A DNA stretch of 64,000 bases from an uncultured Muribaculaceae bacterium (GTDB lineage Bacteria > Bacteroidota > Bacteroidia > Bacteroidales > Muribaculaceae). The notes beneath the pieces were generated by a model. The model was not told the DNA's origin. It was given only the letters and a program-made list of their open reading frames with translations, and did not search any database. Of the stretch, positions 10,301 through 17,621 are shown one piece after another. The stretch is from contig CAJULY010000001.1 in NCBI GenBank assembly GCA_910587185.1, positions 124,001 through 188,000 of the forward strand, written 5' to 3'. The position numbers and the translations under genes are program-made. Numbering within the stretch: the first letter of the stretch is position 1; every line of letters starts with the position of its first letter.

Positions 10301-11020
10301 CGCGAAATGGCCTATTCGCTCTATCTCGCCGGATTCGACGTCAAGGACGTCCACATGACCGACCTCATGAGCGGACGCGAGACGCTCGACGATGTGAACA
10401 TGATCGTATTCTGCGGTGGATTCTCCAACTCCGACGTGCTTGGCTCCGCCAAAGGCTGGGCCGGTGGTTTCCTTTGGAATGAAAAAGCACGCCAGACTCT
10501 CCGGCGTTTCTATGACCGCAAAGACACCCTTTCGCTCGGTGTCTGCAACGGATGTCAGCTCATGATGGAACTCAATCTGATATGTCCCGATATGCCTAAA
10601 AAGGCTACTATGGAACACAATATCAGCCACAAGTTCGAATCTCAGTATGTAGGCGTGACGATCCCAGAGAACAACTCCGTCATGTTCGGTCCCCTTGCCG
10701 GACTGAAGACCGGTATATGGGTAGCCCACGGCGAAGGCCGTTTCCAGTTGCCTATGCCCCTCAAAGACTATAATGTCGTTCTCAAATACTCCTACAACTC
10801 ATATCCGGGCAACCCCAACGGTTCGCGTGGTGCGGTTGCCGGCCTCTGCAGCGCCGATGGACGCCATCTCGCAATGATGCCCCATCTGGAAAGAGCCATC
10901 TTCCCCTGGCAGTGCGCGCATTATCCTGCTTCTCACAGACGTGATGACGTGACACCCTGGATTGACGCATTCATTAATGCCAGACGCTGGATCGAACAGC
11001 ATTCTGAAAATAAACAATAA
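7310..11020 (+). CDS. purL: Phosphoribosylformylglycinamidine synthase, large single-chain form
   Basis: Converts FGAR, glutamine and ATP to FGAM in purine synthesis. It has 1236 residues, the size of the single-chain proteobacterial-type enzyme. In order: an N-terminal PurS-like part, the first AIRS-type half with FSQVNSEHCRHKIFNG and KAETHNFPTTVEPFNGAATGTGG, the second half with SLSANWMW and IPTGKDSLSMTQK, and a C-terminal class I glutaminase domain with nucleophile Cys in LGVCNGCQLM and a downstream His in AHGEGRFQLP. ATG 7310 is chosen because the earlier in-frame start at 7241 lies inside the promoter. A PurF-like gene follows 91 bases later. Confidence 0.97.
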   Translation: MVIYFKKGTSEVIAVESTHKFSEQEKEKLTWLFGGARPLASTSVKGRFIGPRKEMITPWSTNAVEITQNMGLQGITRIERFRLTRDEEPRYDRMLERLYDGLNSKVFDISREPEPIVYIDDISEYNRSEGLALSEDEEQYLRGLADKLGRPLTDSEVFGFSQVNSEHCRHKIFNGTFIIDGEEKPLSLFKLIKKTSQENPNGLVSAYKDNVAFVKGPRVEQFAPKNPDRPDMFDVRPIDTVISLKAETHNFPTTVEPFNGAATGTGGEIRDRLGGGRASLPIAGTAVYMTSYPRMSPDHRWELMCNPRVWLYQTPCDILIKASNGASDFGNKFGQPLICGSLLTFEHDENGRLYAYDKVIMLAGGVGFAAEKDAIKGTPEPGEKVVVMGGDNYRIGMGGGAVSSVETGQYDNSIELNAVQRANPEMQKRVSNVIRALAEAEENPIVSIHDHGAGGHLNALSELVEETGGKIELDALPVGDPTLSAKEIVGNESQERMGFVIDEQHIEYVKRIADRERAPMYVVGKTTGDDRFVFERKDGVKPINLAMADMFGNSPKTVMKDSSVKIEYLPVSTDEAEIENYLRDVLSLEAVACKDWLTNKVDRSVTGKIARQQCQGEIQLPLSDCGVVALDYRGKEGIATSIGHAPQVALIDSARGSVMAVAEALTNIAGAPLAEGLKSVSLSANWMWPCKNAGEDAALYKAVEACSDFACALGINIPTGKDSLSMTQKYGDDKVFAPGTVIISAAGEVSDVRKTVSPVLSAVSSRLYYIDFSSTALSLGGSALAQSLNRLGDEAPTVVDADRFKNAFNAVQQLVKRGSLLAMHDVSAGGLITTLLEMTFGNVNGGIELSTDAFVEKGEEDLVKILFAENPAIVIQVAENKAEAAERLLAAAGTDFRLIGRPTDERALIINHKGSERLIGIDHIRDVWFRSSYLLDSVQSGEECARMRFENYKRQPLRYRLPKGFDGSLASRGLKNGNHGTTGVRAAIIREKGINGDREMAYSLYLAGFDVKDVHMTDLMSGRETLDDVNMIVFCGGFSNSDVLGSAKGWAGGFLWNEKARQTLRRFYDRKDTLSLGVCNGCQLMMELNLICPDMPKKATMEHNISHKFESQYVGVTIPENNSVMFGPLAGLKTGIWVAHGEGRFQLPMPLKDYNVVLKYSYNSYPGNPNGSRGAVAGLCSADGRHLAMMPHLERAIFPWQCAHYPASHRRDDVTPWIDAFINARRWIEQHSENKQ

Positions 11021-11034
11021 TCCGAAACGTAACC

Positions 11035-11076
11035 GCGGGAGCATGTGAGGGATTTTTTCTCAAACATGTCTCCCGC
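11035..11076 (+). terminator. Hairpin between purL and the PurF-like gene
   Basis: GCGGGAG plus CATGT (11035-11046) pairs with ACATGTCTCCCGC (11064-11076), about 12 bp with a single bulged base. The loop contains a T run, but no T tract follows the stem, so it is a weak terminator or an RNA stability element. Confidence 0.5.
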
Positions 11077-11111
11077 TAAACATTTATCAAAAACTATAAA
11101 AGATATTCCCT

Positions 11112-12515
11112 ATGGGCGGTTTTTTCGGCGTAACAGCCAAACACAAATGTATCGACGACCTGTTCTACGGAACTGACTACAACAGCCACATGGGCACCAA
11201 ACGTGCCGGAATGGTCACAGTCAAGGACGGCATTTTCACCCGTTCCATTCACAACATCGAAAGCACTTATTTCCGCACTAAATTCCAGGATGAACTACAC
11301 GAGTTCACCGGCAACTCAGGAATTGGAGTCATTTCCGACACTGACGCACAGCCTATCATAGTCAACTGTCATCTCGGCAAATTCGCTATAGTGACCGTGG
11401 CCCGCATCAACAATATATCCGATCTCGAGAAAAAAATGCTTGCGAAAGGCCATCATTTCTGCGAACACAGCTATGACATCATCAACCCGACCGAAATGAT
11501 CTCATCGCTCATCAGCGAGGGTAAAGACATTATCAGCGGAATCCGCAATGTCTATGACCATCTGAAAGGATCATGCTCGATGCTTCTGCTATGCGAGGAC
11601 CGCATAATCGCGGCACGTGACCGCTACGGACGCACTCCTGTGCTCGTGGCGAAAAAAGAAGGGGCTTACGCAATCTCCTCGGAATCATGTTCTTTCCCGA
11701 ATCTCGACTACGAACAGTGCTATGAACTCGGTCCTGACGAAATAGTTGAAATCACTCCCGACGGAATCAAACAGCTTCAGGCTCCCGGCAAAGAGATGCA
11801 GATATGCTCTTTCCTCTGGACCTACTACGGCTACCCCGTCTGCTCATACGAAGGCTGTAACGTTGACCGCATGAGATACAAGGACGGCTACGATATGGCC
11901 AGGGAAGATGAGGCCGAAGTCGATTTCGTCAGCGCTATCCCCGACTCCGGAATAGGCATGGCTCTGGGTTATGCCCAGGGAAAGAACGTCCCCTATCTGC
12001 GCGGAATAGTCAAATACACACCGACATGGCCCCGCAGTTTCACTCCGAGCACGCAGGAACGGCGTGAACTCGTCGCCAAAATGAAACTTATCGCCAACAA
12101 AGCGCTGCTTGACGGAAAGAAAGTCATATTCTGCGACGACTCCATTGTACGCGGCACCCAGCTCCGCGACAATGTCAAGGACATGTTCGAGGCCGGAATC
12201 AAAGAGATCCACATGCGCATCTCATGTCCCCCTCTCATCTATCCCTGCACATTCCTTAACTTCACTGCCTCCAAGACAGAGATGGAGCTCATAACCCGCA
12301 GAGTGATCAAACGACTGGAAGGAGACCACGAGGCTCATCTTGACGAGTACGCGACCTACGGCTCGGAACGCTATAACAGGATGGTCGAAGAGATCCGCAA
12401 GGAACTCGGACTGACAACACTCAAATTCAGCTCCATCGAAAACATGGTCAAAGCAATCGGACTCCCCAAATGCCGTATATGCACCCATTGTTTTGACGGA
12501 ACCTCCCATGATTGA
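11112..12515 (+). CDS. PurF-like amidophosphoribosyltransferase homologue lacking the nucleophile Cys
   Basis: A 467-residue homologue of glutamine PRPP amidotransferase. The N-terminal Ntn-glutaminase fold is recognisable (GTDYNSHMGTKRAGM), but the protein starts Met-Gly-Gly-Phe-Phe-Gly where active enzymes have Met-Cys-Gly, so the catalytic Cys exposed after Met removal is absent. The phosphoribosyltransferase half keeps the PRPP loop VIFCDDSIVRGTQL, and the conserved cysteines expected for a 4Fe-4S cluster are present (ICSFLW, YPCTF, CRICTHC). Either it uses free ammonia or another ammonia source, or it has a different role. It follows purL in the same orientation and ends at a strong terminator. 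Confidence 0.88.
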   Translation: MGGFFGVTAKHKCIDDLFYGTDYNSHMGTKRAGMVTVKDGIFTRSIHNIESTYFRTKFQDELHEFTGNSGIGVISDTDAQPIIVNCHLGKFAIVTVARINNISDLEKKMLAKGHHFCEHSYDIINPTEMISSLISEGKDIISGIRNVYDHLKGSCSMLLLCEDRIIAARDRYGRTPVLVAKKEGAYAISSESCSFPNLDYEQCYELGPDEIVEITPDGIKQLQAPGKEMQICSFLWTYYGYPVCSYEGCNVDRMRYKDGYDMAREDEAEVDFVSAIPDSGIGMALGYAQGKNVPYLRGIVKYTPTWPRSFTPSTQERRELVAKMKLIANKALLDGKKVIFCDDSIVRGTQLRDNVKDMFEAGIKEIHMRISCPPLIYPCTFLNFTASKTEMELITRRVIKRLEGDHEAHLDEYATYGSERYNRMVEEIRKELGLTTLKFSSIENMVKAIGLPKCRICTHCFDGTSHD

Positions 12516-12563
12516 CCTCCGTTAACTTTATTTAAATCTAAAAACCAAATATTTATCACCGAA

Positions 12564-12603
12564 AACTGCACACAACGGCTCGTTGTGTGCAGTTGTGTTT
12601 TAA
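12564..12603 (+). terminator. Terminator after the purL/PurF-like unit
   Basis: A perfect 13-bp stem (12564-12576 with 12582-12594) closes a 5-base loop and is followed by GTGTTTTAAT. Confidence 0.85.
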
Positions 12604-12607
12604 TCCG

Positions 12608-12639
12608 TTTGCTCATTTGCGCAGAATTATGTACCTTTG
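12608..12639 (+). promoter_or_regulatory. Promoter of the etfB operon
   Basis: TTTG at 12608-12611, 20 bases, then the -7 box TACCTTTG at 12632-12639. The leader to the start codon is about 80 bases. Confidence 0.85.
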
Positions 12640-12720
12640 TGGTGCTAAATCCGCGTTATCAGGGACTAAGCCTCTGTCAACCGATCAAATTACACTTAAC
12701 CATCCATAATTTATAATCTT

Positions 12721-13593
12721 ATGAGTTATAACATCATTGTGCTCGCCAAGCAGGTGCCTGACACCCGCAATGTGGGCAAAGATGCGATGAAAGAGGACGG
12801 GACAATCAACCGCGCCGCCCTTCCGGCCATCTTCAATCCCGAGGACCTCAACGCTCTCGAACAGGCCCTCCGCATCAAAGATGCTAATCCGGGCACTACC
12901 GTAACGATTCTTACCATGGGATTGCCACGTGCCGCCGAAGTGATTCGTGAAGCTATGTATCGTGGCGCTGACGCCGGAATTGTACTCACCGACCGCGTGC
13001 TCGGTGGTGCTGACACACTGGCGACTTCTTATTCTCTGGCACGCGCCGTCAACAAATTCGGTAAATACGACCTTATCCTCGGCGGACGGCAGGCCATCGA
13101 CGGCGATACCGCGCAGGTTGGCCCGCAGATCGCCGAAAAGCTCGGTCTGCCGCAGATCACCTATGCAGAAGAAATCCTCGATATCACTCCTGAAAACATC
13201 ACCGTCAAACGACGTCTTGAAAACGGAGTCGAGACATTGCGCTCGCCGCTCCCCTGCGTTGTGACCGTCAACGGATCCGCTGCCGAATGCCGTCCGCGCA
13301 ATGCAATGCGTCTGCAGAAATACAAATACGCGGCCTCCACATCCGAGAAAGCCAAACTGAGCGAAGATCGTCAGGCTCTTCTCGAAAAGCGCGAATATCT
13401 CAATATTCCCGAATGGAGCGCCGCCTACGTGGAAGCTGATCCCGAACAGATCGGACTTCCCGGCTCCCCCACAAAAGTAAAGGCTATCGAAAACGTCGTC
13501 TTCACCGCAAAGGAAAGCCGCTGCATCGAAAACAACGACCAACAGATAGAAGATCTCATCCGGGAGCTCATCGCAAACCATACAATCGGTTAA
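12721..13593 (+). CDS. etfB: Electron transfer flavoprotein beta subunit
   Basis: The beta subunit of ETF binds AMP or a second flavin and, with EtfA, carries electrons from acyl-CoA dehydrogenases. At 290 residues it has the usual N-terminus (YNIIVLAKQVPDTRNVG), the nucleotide-binding GGRQAIDGDTAQVGPQIAE segment and the LPCVVTVNGSAAECRPRN stretch that precedes the docking region. It is first in an operon with etfA (25-base gap) and an acyl-CoA dehydrogenase. The sequence alone does not decide whether the complex bifurcates electrons. Confidence 0.95.
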   Translation: MSYNIIVLAKQVPDTRNVGKDAMKEDGTINRAALPAIFNPEDLNALEQALRIKDANPGTTVTILTMGLPRAAEVIREAMYRGADAGIVLTDRVLGGADTLATSYSLARAVNKFGKYDLILGGRQAIDGDTAQVGPQIAEKLGLPQITYAEEILDITPENITVKRRLENGVETLRSPLPCVVTVNGSAAECRPRNAMRLQKYKYAASTSEKAKLSEDRQALLEKREYLNIPEWSAAYVEADPEQIGLPGSPTKVKAIENVVFTAKESRCIENNDQQIEDLIRELIANHTIG

Positions 13594-13618
13594 TCACCTC
13601 TCACACCAATTTTCAATC

Positions 13619-14647
13619 ATGACTGACAACAACAACCTTATAGTTTATTGCGAGTATGACGAAGGCCGCATAGCCGACGTCAGCCTTGAGCTTCTCACCA
13701 AAGGACGCCAGCTCGCCTCGAAACTCGGCGTCAAGCTTGAAGCCATTGTCATTGGCGACAATCTGGACGGAATAGAAAAACAGCTCTTCCCCTACGGAGT
13801 TGACACCGTCTATAAAGTCTCCGACAAACGCCTCTATCCCTACACTTCAAATCCCCATGCTGCAGTGCTCATAAATCTTTTCCGCGAAATCAAACCGCAG
13901 ATCTGCCTTATGGGCGCTACTTGTATTGGCCGTGACCTCGGTCCCCGCGTCTCTTCATGCCTCCACAGCGGCCTCACCGCAGACTGTACTTCGCTTGAAA
14001 TCGGAGACCACAAGGATCCCAAGACCGGAAAAGAATATACCGACCTGCTCTATCAGATCCGTCCCGCTTTCGGCGGCAATATCGTGGCAACGATCGTCAA
14101 TCCCGACTGCCGTCCGCAGATGGCCACAGTGCGCGAAGGCGTCATGAAGAAGGAAATTTTCGATGAAAACCACAAAGGCGAAGTCATTGAGCTTGAAGCT
14201 TCCAAATATGTGAAACCAGAGGATTTCGTCGTCGAGATCATCGACCGTCATATAGAGAAGTCCAAGATCAACATCAAAGGCGCCCCTATCATCGTTGCCG
14301 GCGGCTACGGCATGGGCTCGCGCGAAAACTTCGATCTGCTCTATCAGCTTGCCGAGACTCTTGGCGGAGAAGTCGGCGCATCACGCGCAGCTGTCGATGC
14401 CGGCTTCGCCGAACACGCACGCCAGATAGGCCAGACAGGTGTGACAGTTCGTCCGAAACTCTACATCGCATGCGGTATCTCAGGCCAGATCCAGCACATC
14501 GCCGGCATGCAGGACAGCTCCATCATCATTTCGATCAACAATGATCCGGACGCACCCATCAACACGATCGCCGACTTTGTCATCACCGGCAATGTGGAAG
14601 ATATCGTTCCGAAACTCATCAAGTATTACAAAAAGAACTCCAAGTAA
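13619..14647 (+). CDS. etfA: Electron transfer flavoprotein alpha subunit
   Basis: A 342-residue FAD-binding partner of EtfB. The C-terminal FAD domain shows GGYGMGSRENF, GGEVGASRAAVDAGF, RQIGQTGVTVRPKLYIACGISGQIQH and NNDPDAPINTIADF, the complete flavin-binding signature. The VRPKLYIACGISG form is seen in many anaerobe ETFs, including bifurcating ones, but is not diagnostic. Only 8 bases separate it from the acyl-CoA dehydrogenase gene, so the three proteins are almost certainly made together. Confidence 0.95.
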   Translation: MTDNNNLIVYCEYDEGRIADVSLELLTKGRQLASKLGVKLEAIVIGDNLDGIEKQLFPYGVDTVYKVSDKRLYPYTSNPHAAVLINLFREIKPQICLMGATCIGRDLGPRVSSCLHSGLTADCTSLEIGDHKDPKTGKEYTDLLYQIRPAFGGNIVATIVNPDCRPQMATVREGVMKKEIFDENHKGEVIELEASKYVKPEDFVVEIIDRHIEKSKINIKGAPIIVAGGYGMGSRENFDLLYQLAETLGGEVGASRAAVDAGFAEHARQIGQTGVTVRPKLYIACGISGQIQHIAGMQDSSIIISINNDPDAPINTIADFVITGNVEDIVPKLIKYYKKNSK

Positions 14648-14655
14648 CATCAGCC

Positions 14656-16359
14656 ATGGCTAACTTTTATACAGACAATCCCGATTTGAAGCATCACCTG
14701 ACTCATCCCCTGATGCAAAAAATCGTTGCGCTCAAAGAACGCGACTTCACTGACGCAGAAAAATACGACTATGCACCTCTTGACTTCGAGGATGCCATGG
14801 ACTCCTACGACAAGGTTCTCGAAGTCGTAGGCGAGATTTGCGGCACAACTATCGCCGACAACGCCGAAGATGTTGACCACCAGGGTCCCAAAGTCGTTGA
14901 CGGTCATGTCGAATATGCCGACGGCACCAAGCAGAATCTTGAACTTTGCCGCAAGGCCGGTCTGATGGGCATGTCGATGCCCCGCCGTCTGGGAGGTCTC
15001 AACTTCCCCATCACCCCCTACATCATGGCCGCCGACATCGTTAGCCGCGCCGACACCGGATTCGAGAATCTCTGGGGTCTTCAGGACTGCGCCGAAACAA
15101 TCTATGAATTCGCTTCCGACGAGCAGAAAGACCGTTTCATCCCCCGTGTATGCCAGGGAGAGACAATGTCTATGGACCTCACCGAGCCCGATGCCGGTTC
15201 TGACCTCCAGTCAGTCATGCTGAAGGCAACCGAACAGCCTGACGGCACCTGGCGCCTCAACGGAGTGAAACGCTTCATCACCAACGGCGACAGCGACATC
15301 CATCTCGTACTCGCGCGCTCTGAGGAAGGCACCCGCGACGGCCGTGGTCTCTCGATGTTCATCTACGACAAGCGTGACGGCGGCGTGACCGTTCGTCGCA
15401 TCGAGAACAAAATGGGTATCAAGGGCTCTCCCACATGTGAGCTTGTATATAAGAACGCAAAGGCCGAACTCTGCGGTTCACGTCGTCTCGGTCTGATCAA
15501 ATATGTGATGGCTCTGATGAACGGCGCCCGTCTCGGCATCGCCGCCCAGTCAGTCGGGGTCAGCGAACGCGCCTATCGCGAAGCACTCGCCTACGCGAAG
15601 GACCGCAAGCAGTTCGGCAAGGCAATCATCGAATTCCCTGCCGTCTATGAAATGCTTGCCGTGATGAAAGCCAAGCTCGACGCCTCACGCGCACTTCTCT
15701 ACGAGACATCACGATTCGTTGACATCTACAAGATCTACGAGGATATCGCAAAAGAACGCAGCCTGACTCCGGAAGAGCGCAAGGAAATGAAACAGTATTC
15801 CAAGCTCGCCGACGCATGCACTCCGCTTGTCAAAGGCCTCGGCAGCGAATATTGCAATCAGAACGCCTACGACTGCATCCAGATCCACGGCGGTTCCGGC
15901 TTCATGAAAGACTACGCATGCGAACGCGTCTATCGCGATGCCCGCATCACCTCGATCTATGAAGGAACCACCCAGCTTCAGGTTGTGGCCGCTATCCGCC
16001 ACGTGACTACCGGCACTTATCTGAGTCTCATCCGCGACTACGAATCACGCGAAGTGACTGAAGCGCTCAAACCTCTGCGCGAAAGCCTCATAGCCATGAC
16101 CGCAAAATACGAGACCGCAGTCAACACCGTGCTTGAAGCAAAAGATCAGTCAATGACTGATTTCATGGCGCGCCGCATGGTAGAGATGGCCGGCAACATA
16201 ATCATGGGCTATCTCCTGCTCCAGGATGCAACACGCAACGCCGAGTTCACCAAATCGGCTGAAGTATATTGCAAGATGGCCGAAGCCGAAGTCGCCAAGC
16301 ACTCCGATTTCATAGCCAACTTCACTCCGTCGCAGATCGATGCCTACAAACCGGCATGA
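14656..16359 (+). CDS. Acyl-CoA dehydrogenase family protein with long C-terminus
   Basis: A flavoprotein of 567 residues that oxidises an acyl-CoA and passes electrons to ETF, or runs in reverse with bifurcation. FAD and substrate motifs are present: MDLTEPDAGSDLQSVMLKA, KRFITNGDSDIHLVLARSE, ENKMGIKGSPTCELVYKNA and AYAKDRKQFGKAIIEFP. The catalytic base is Glu at about residue 436 in ITSIYEGTTQLQ. It is longer than the 380-residue short-chain enzymes because of an insert around residues 355-400 and a C-terminal helical extension of about 120 residues. The substrate is not evident. It is the last gene of the etfBA operon, with a terminator after it. Confidence 0.93.
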   Translation: MANFYTDNPDLKHHLTHPLMQKIVALKERDFTDAEKYDYAPLDFEDAMDSYDKVLEVVGEICGTTIADNAEDVDHQGPKVVDGHVEYADGTKQNLELCRKAGLMGMSMPRRLGGLNFPITPYIMAADIVSRADTGFENLWGLQDCAETIYEFASDEQKDRFIPRVCQGETMSMDLTEPDAGSDLQSVMLKATEQPDGTWRLNGVKRFITNGDSDIHLVLARSEEGTRDGRGLSMFIYDKRDGGVTVRRIENKMGIKGSPTCELVYKNAKAELCGSRRLGLIKYVMALMNGARLGIAAQSVGVSERAYREALAYAKDRKQFGKAIIEFPAVYEMLAVMKAKLDASRALLYETSRFVDIYKIYEDIAKERSLTPEERKEMKQYSKLADACTPLVKGLGSEYCNQNAYDCIQIHGGSGFMKDYACERVYRDARITSIYEGTTQLQVVAAIRHVTTGTYLSLIRDYESREVTEALKPLRESLIAMTAKYETAVNTVLEAKDQSMTDFMARRMVEMAGNIIMGYLLLQDATRNAEFTKSAEVYCKMAEAEVAKHSDFIANFTPSQIDAYKPA

Positions 16360-16393
16360 CAATAACGTGAACTAACTTATTTACATATCTCGG

Positions 16394-16434
16394 AGCGACC
16401 GGTTGCTGACATCAGAAACCGGTCGCTTTATTTT
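16394..16434 (+). terminator. Terminator of the etf operon
   Basis: An 11-bp perfect stem (16394-16404 with 16417-16427) is followed by TTATTTT. Confidence 0.9.
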
Positions 16435-16462
16435 GCGGAATCAGCTTTTTTCGTTAAGTTTG
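16432..16462 (+). promoter_or_regulatory. Promoter of the delta'/AddB-like/hemW unit
   Basis: TTTG at 16432-16435, 19 bases, then the -7 box TAAGTTTG at 16455-16462. The -33 element overlaps the T tract of the preceding terminator. Confidence 0.8.
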
Positions 16463-16490
16463 CATTAGTTCCACTCTATTTTCCACCTAC

Positions 16491-17621
16491 ATGAAATTCA
16501 GCGAAATACCGGGTCACATAAACATAAAGAAACGTATGAGACAGATGGCGACTTCCGACAGACTGCCCCATGCAATCATCATAGAAGGTCCGGAAGGAAT
16601 AGGCAAACTGGCAATGGCCAGAGCTTTCGCCCAATACATTCACTGCGAGAATCCCGATCCTGAAGGTGACGCATGCGGAGTGTGCCGCTCTTGCCGTCTG
16701 CATCGGTCCATGAACCATGTTGACACCCACTATTCATTTCCGGTCGTGAAACTTGACGGTATGAACTCGGCTCCGGTTTCAGAGGACTTCTATCAGGAAT
16801 GGTCGTCGTTTGTCAACGGTCGGATATATACCGACATTAACAGCTGGGCCGACACGTTCAACAAGAAGAACGGTCGCCCTATAATATATGTCACTGAAAG
16901 CGAAGCCCTTGTCAGAAAACTTGCTTTTACTTCACATGTATCCCGCTACAAAGTGGTGATTCTCTGGCTTCCGGAGCGGCTCAACGAGAACGCGGCCAAC
17001 AAGCTGCTCAAAATGATCGAGGAACCTTTTGAAGATACCGTCTTCATCCTTGTCACCAACTCTCCTGCGGAAATATTGCCCACTATTTATTCAAGAGTGC
17101 AACGCCTGACAATGAAACGGCTGCCCGACGAAATTGTGGCGGAAAATCTGATGCAACGCGGTAATCTGAGCCAAAGCGACGCCATGTCTATCGCCCACAA
17201 CGCCTCAGGAAACATGATAAAAGCTCTCAAACAGCTTGAGGCCGACGATGATATCAGAACCTATTTCGACTCCTTCGTCTCACTTATGCGTCTGGCCTAC
17301 AAACGGGATGTCAAAGCATTGCGGGACTGGGCCGATGACCTCGCCGCAACAGGCAGGGAAAAAGAGCTGGCATTCTATGAATATTCCTCACGGATGATCC
17401 GCGAGAACTTCATGCTTAACTTCAGGGTGCCTGCACTTACATATCTTTCTGATACCGAACTTGCATTCGCTTCCAAATTCGCCTCCTTTATAACTGTGAC
17501 CAACGTCGAAAAGATGATCCAGGTGTTCAACGACGCTCAGCGTGACATCGCCGGCAACGGCAACGGCAAGATTATCAACTATGACGTTGCTATAAAAACA
17601 ATCCTCTTGCTGAGAAAATGA
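16491..17621 (+). CDS. holB: DNA polymerase III subunit delta' (HolB/DnaX-like clamp loader)
   Basis: A 376-residue AAA+ clamp-loader subunit. It has an N-terminal RLPHAIIIEGPEGIGKLAMA P-loop, a zinc-binding cysteine group (HCEN...ACGVCRSCR), and a helical collar domain at the C-terminus. The sensor segment NEN-AANKLLKMIEEP matches delta' and DnaX, in which the leading strand of the loop reads NAANALLK. DnaX in this lineage is normally longer, so delta' is the better fit. Its stop overlaps the next start by four bases (ATGA). Confidence 0.88.
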   Translation: MKFSEIPGHINIKKRMRQMATSDRLPHAIIIEGPEGIGKLAMARAFAQYIHCENPDPEGDACGVCRSCRLHRSMNHVDTHYSFPVVKLDGMNSAPVSEDFYQEWSSFVNGRIYTDINSWADTFNKKNGRPIIYVTESEALVRKLAFTSHVSRYKVVILWLPERLNENAANKLLKMIEEPFEDTVFILVTNSPAEILPTIYSRVQRLTMKRLPDEIVAENLMQRGNLSQSDAMSIAHNASGNMIKALKQLEADDDIRTYFDSFVSLMRLAYKRDVKALRDWADDLAATGREKELAFYEYSSRMIRENFMLNFRVPALTYLSDTELAFASKFASFITVTNVEKMIQVFNDAQRDIAGNGNGKIINYDVAIKTILLLRK

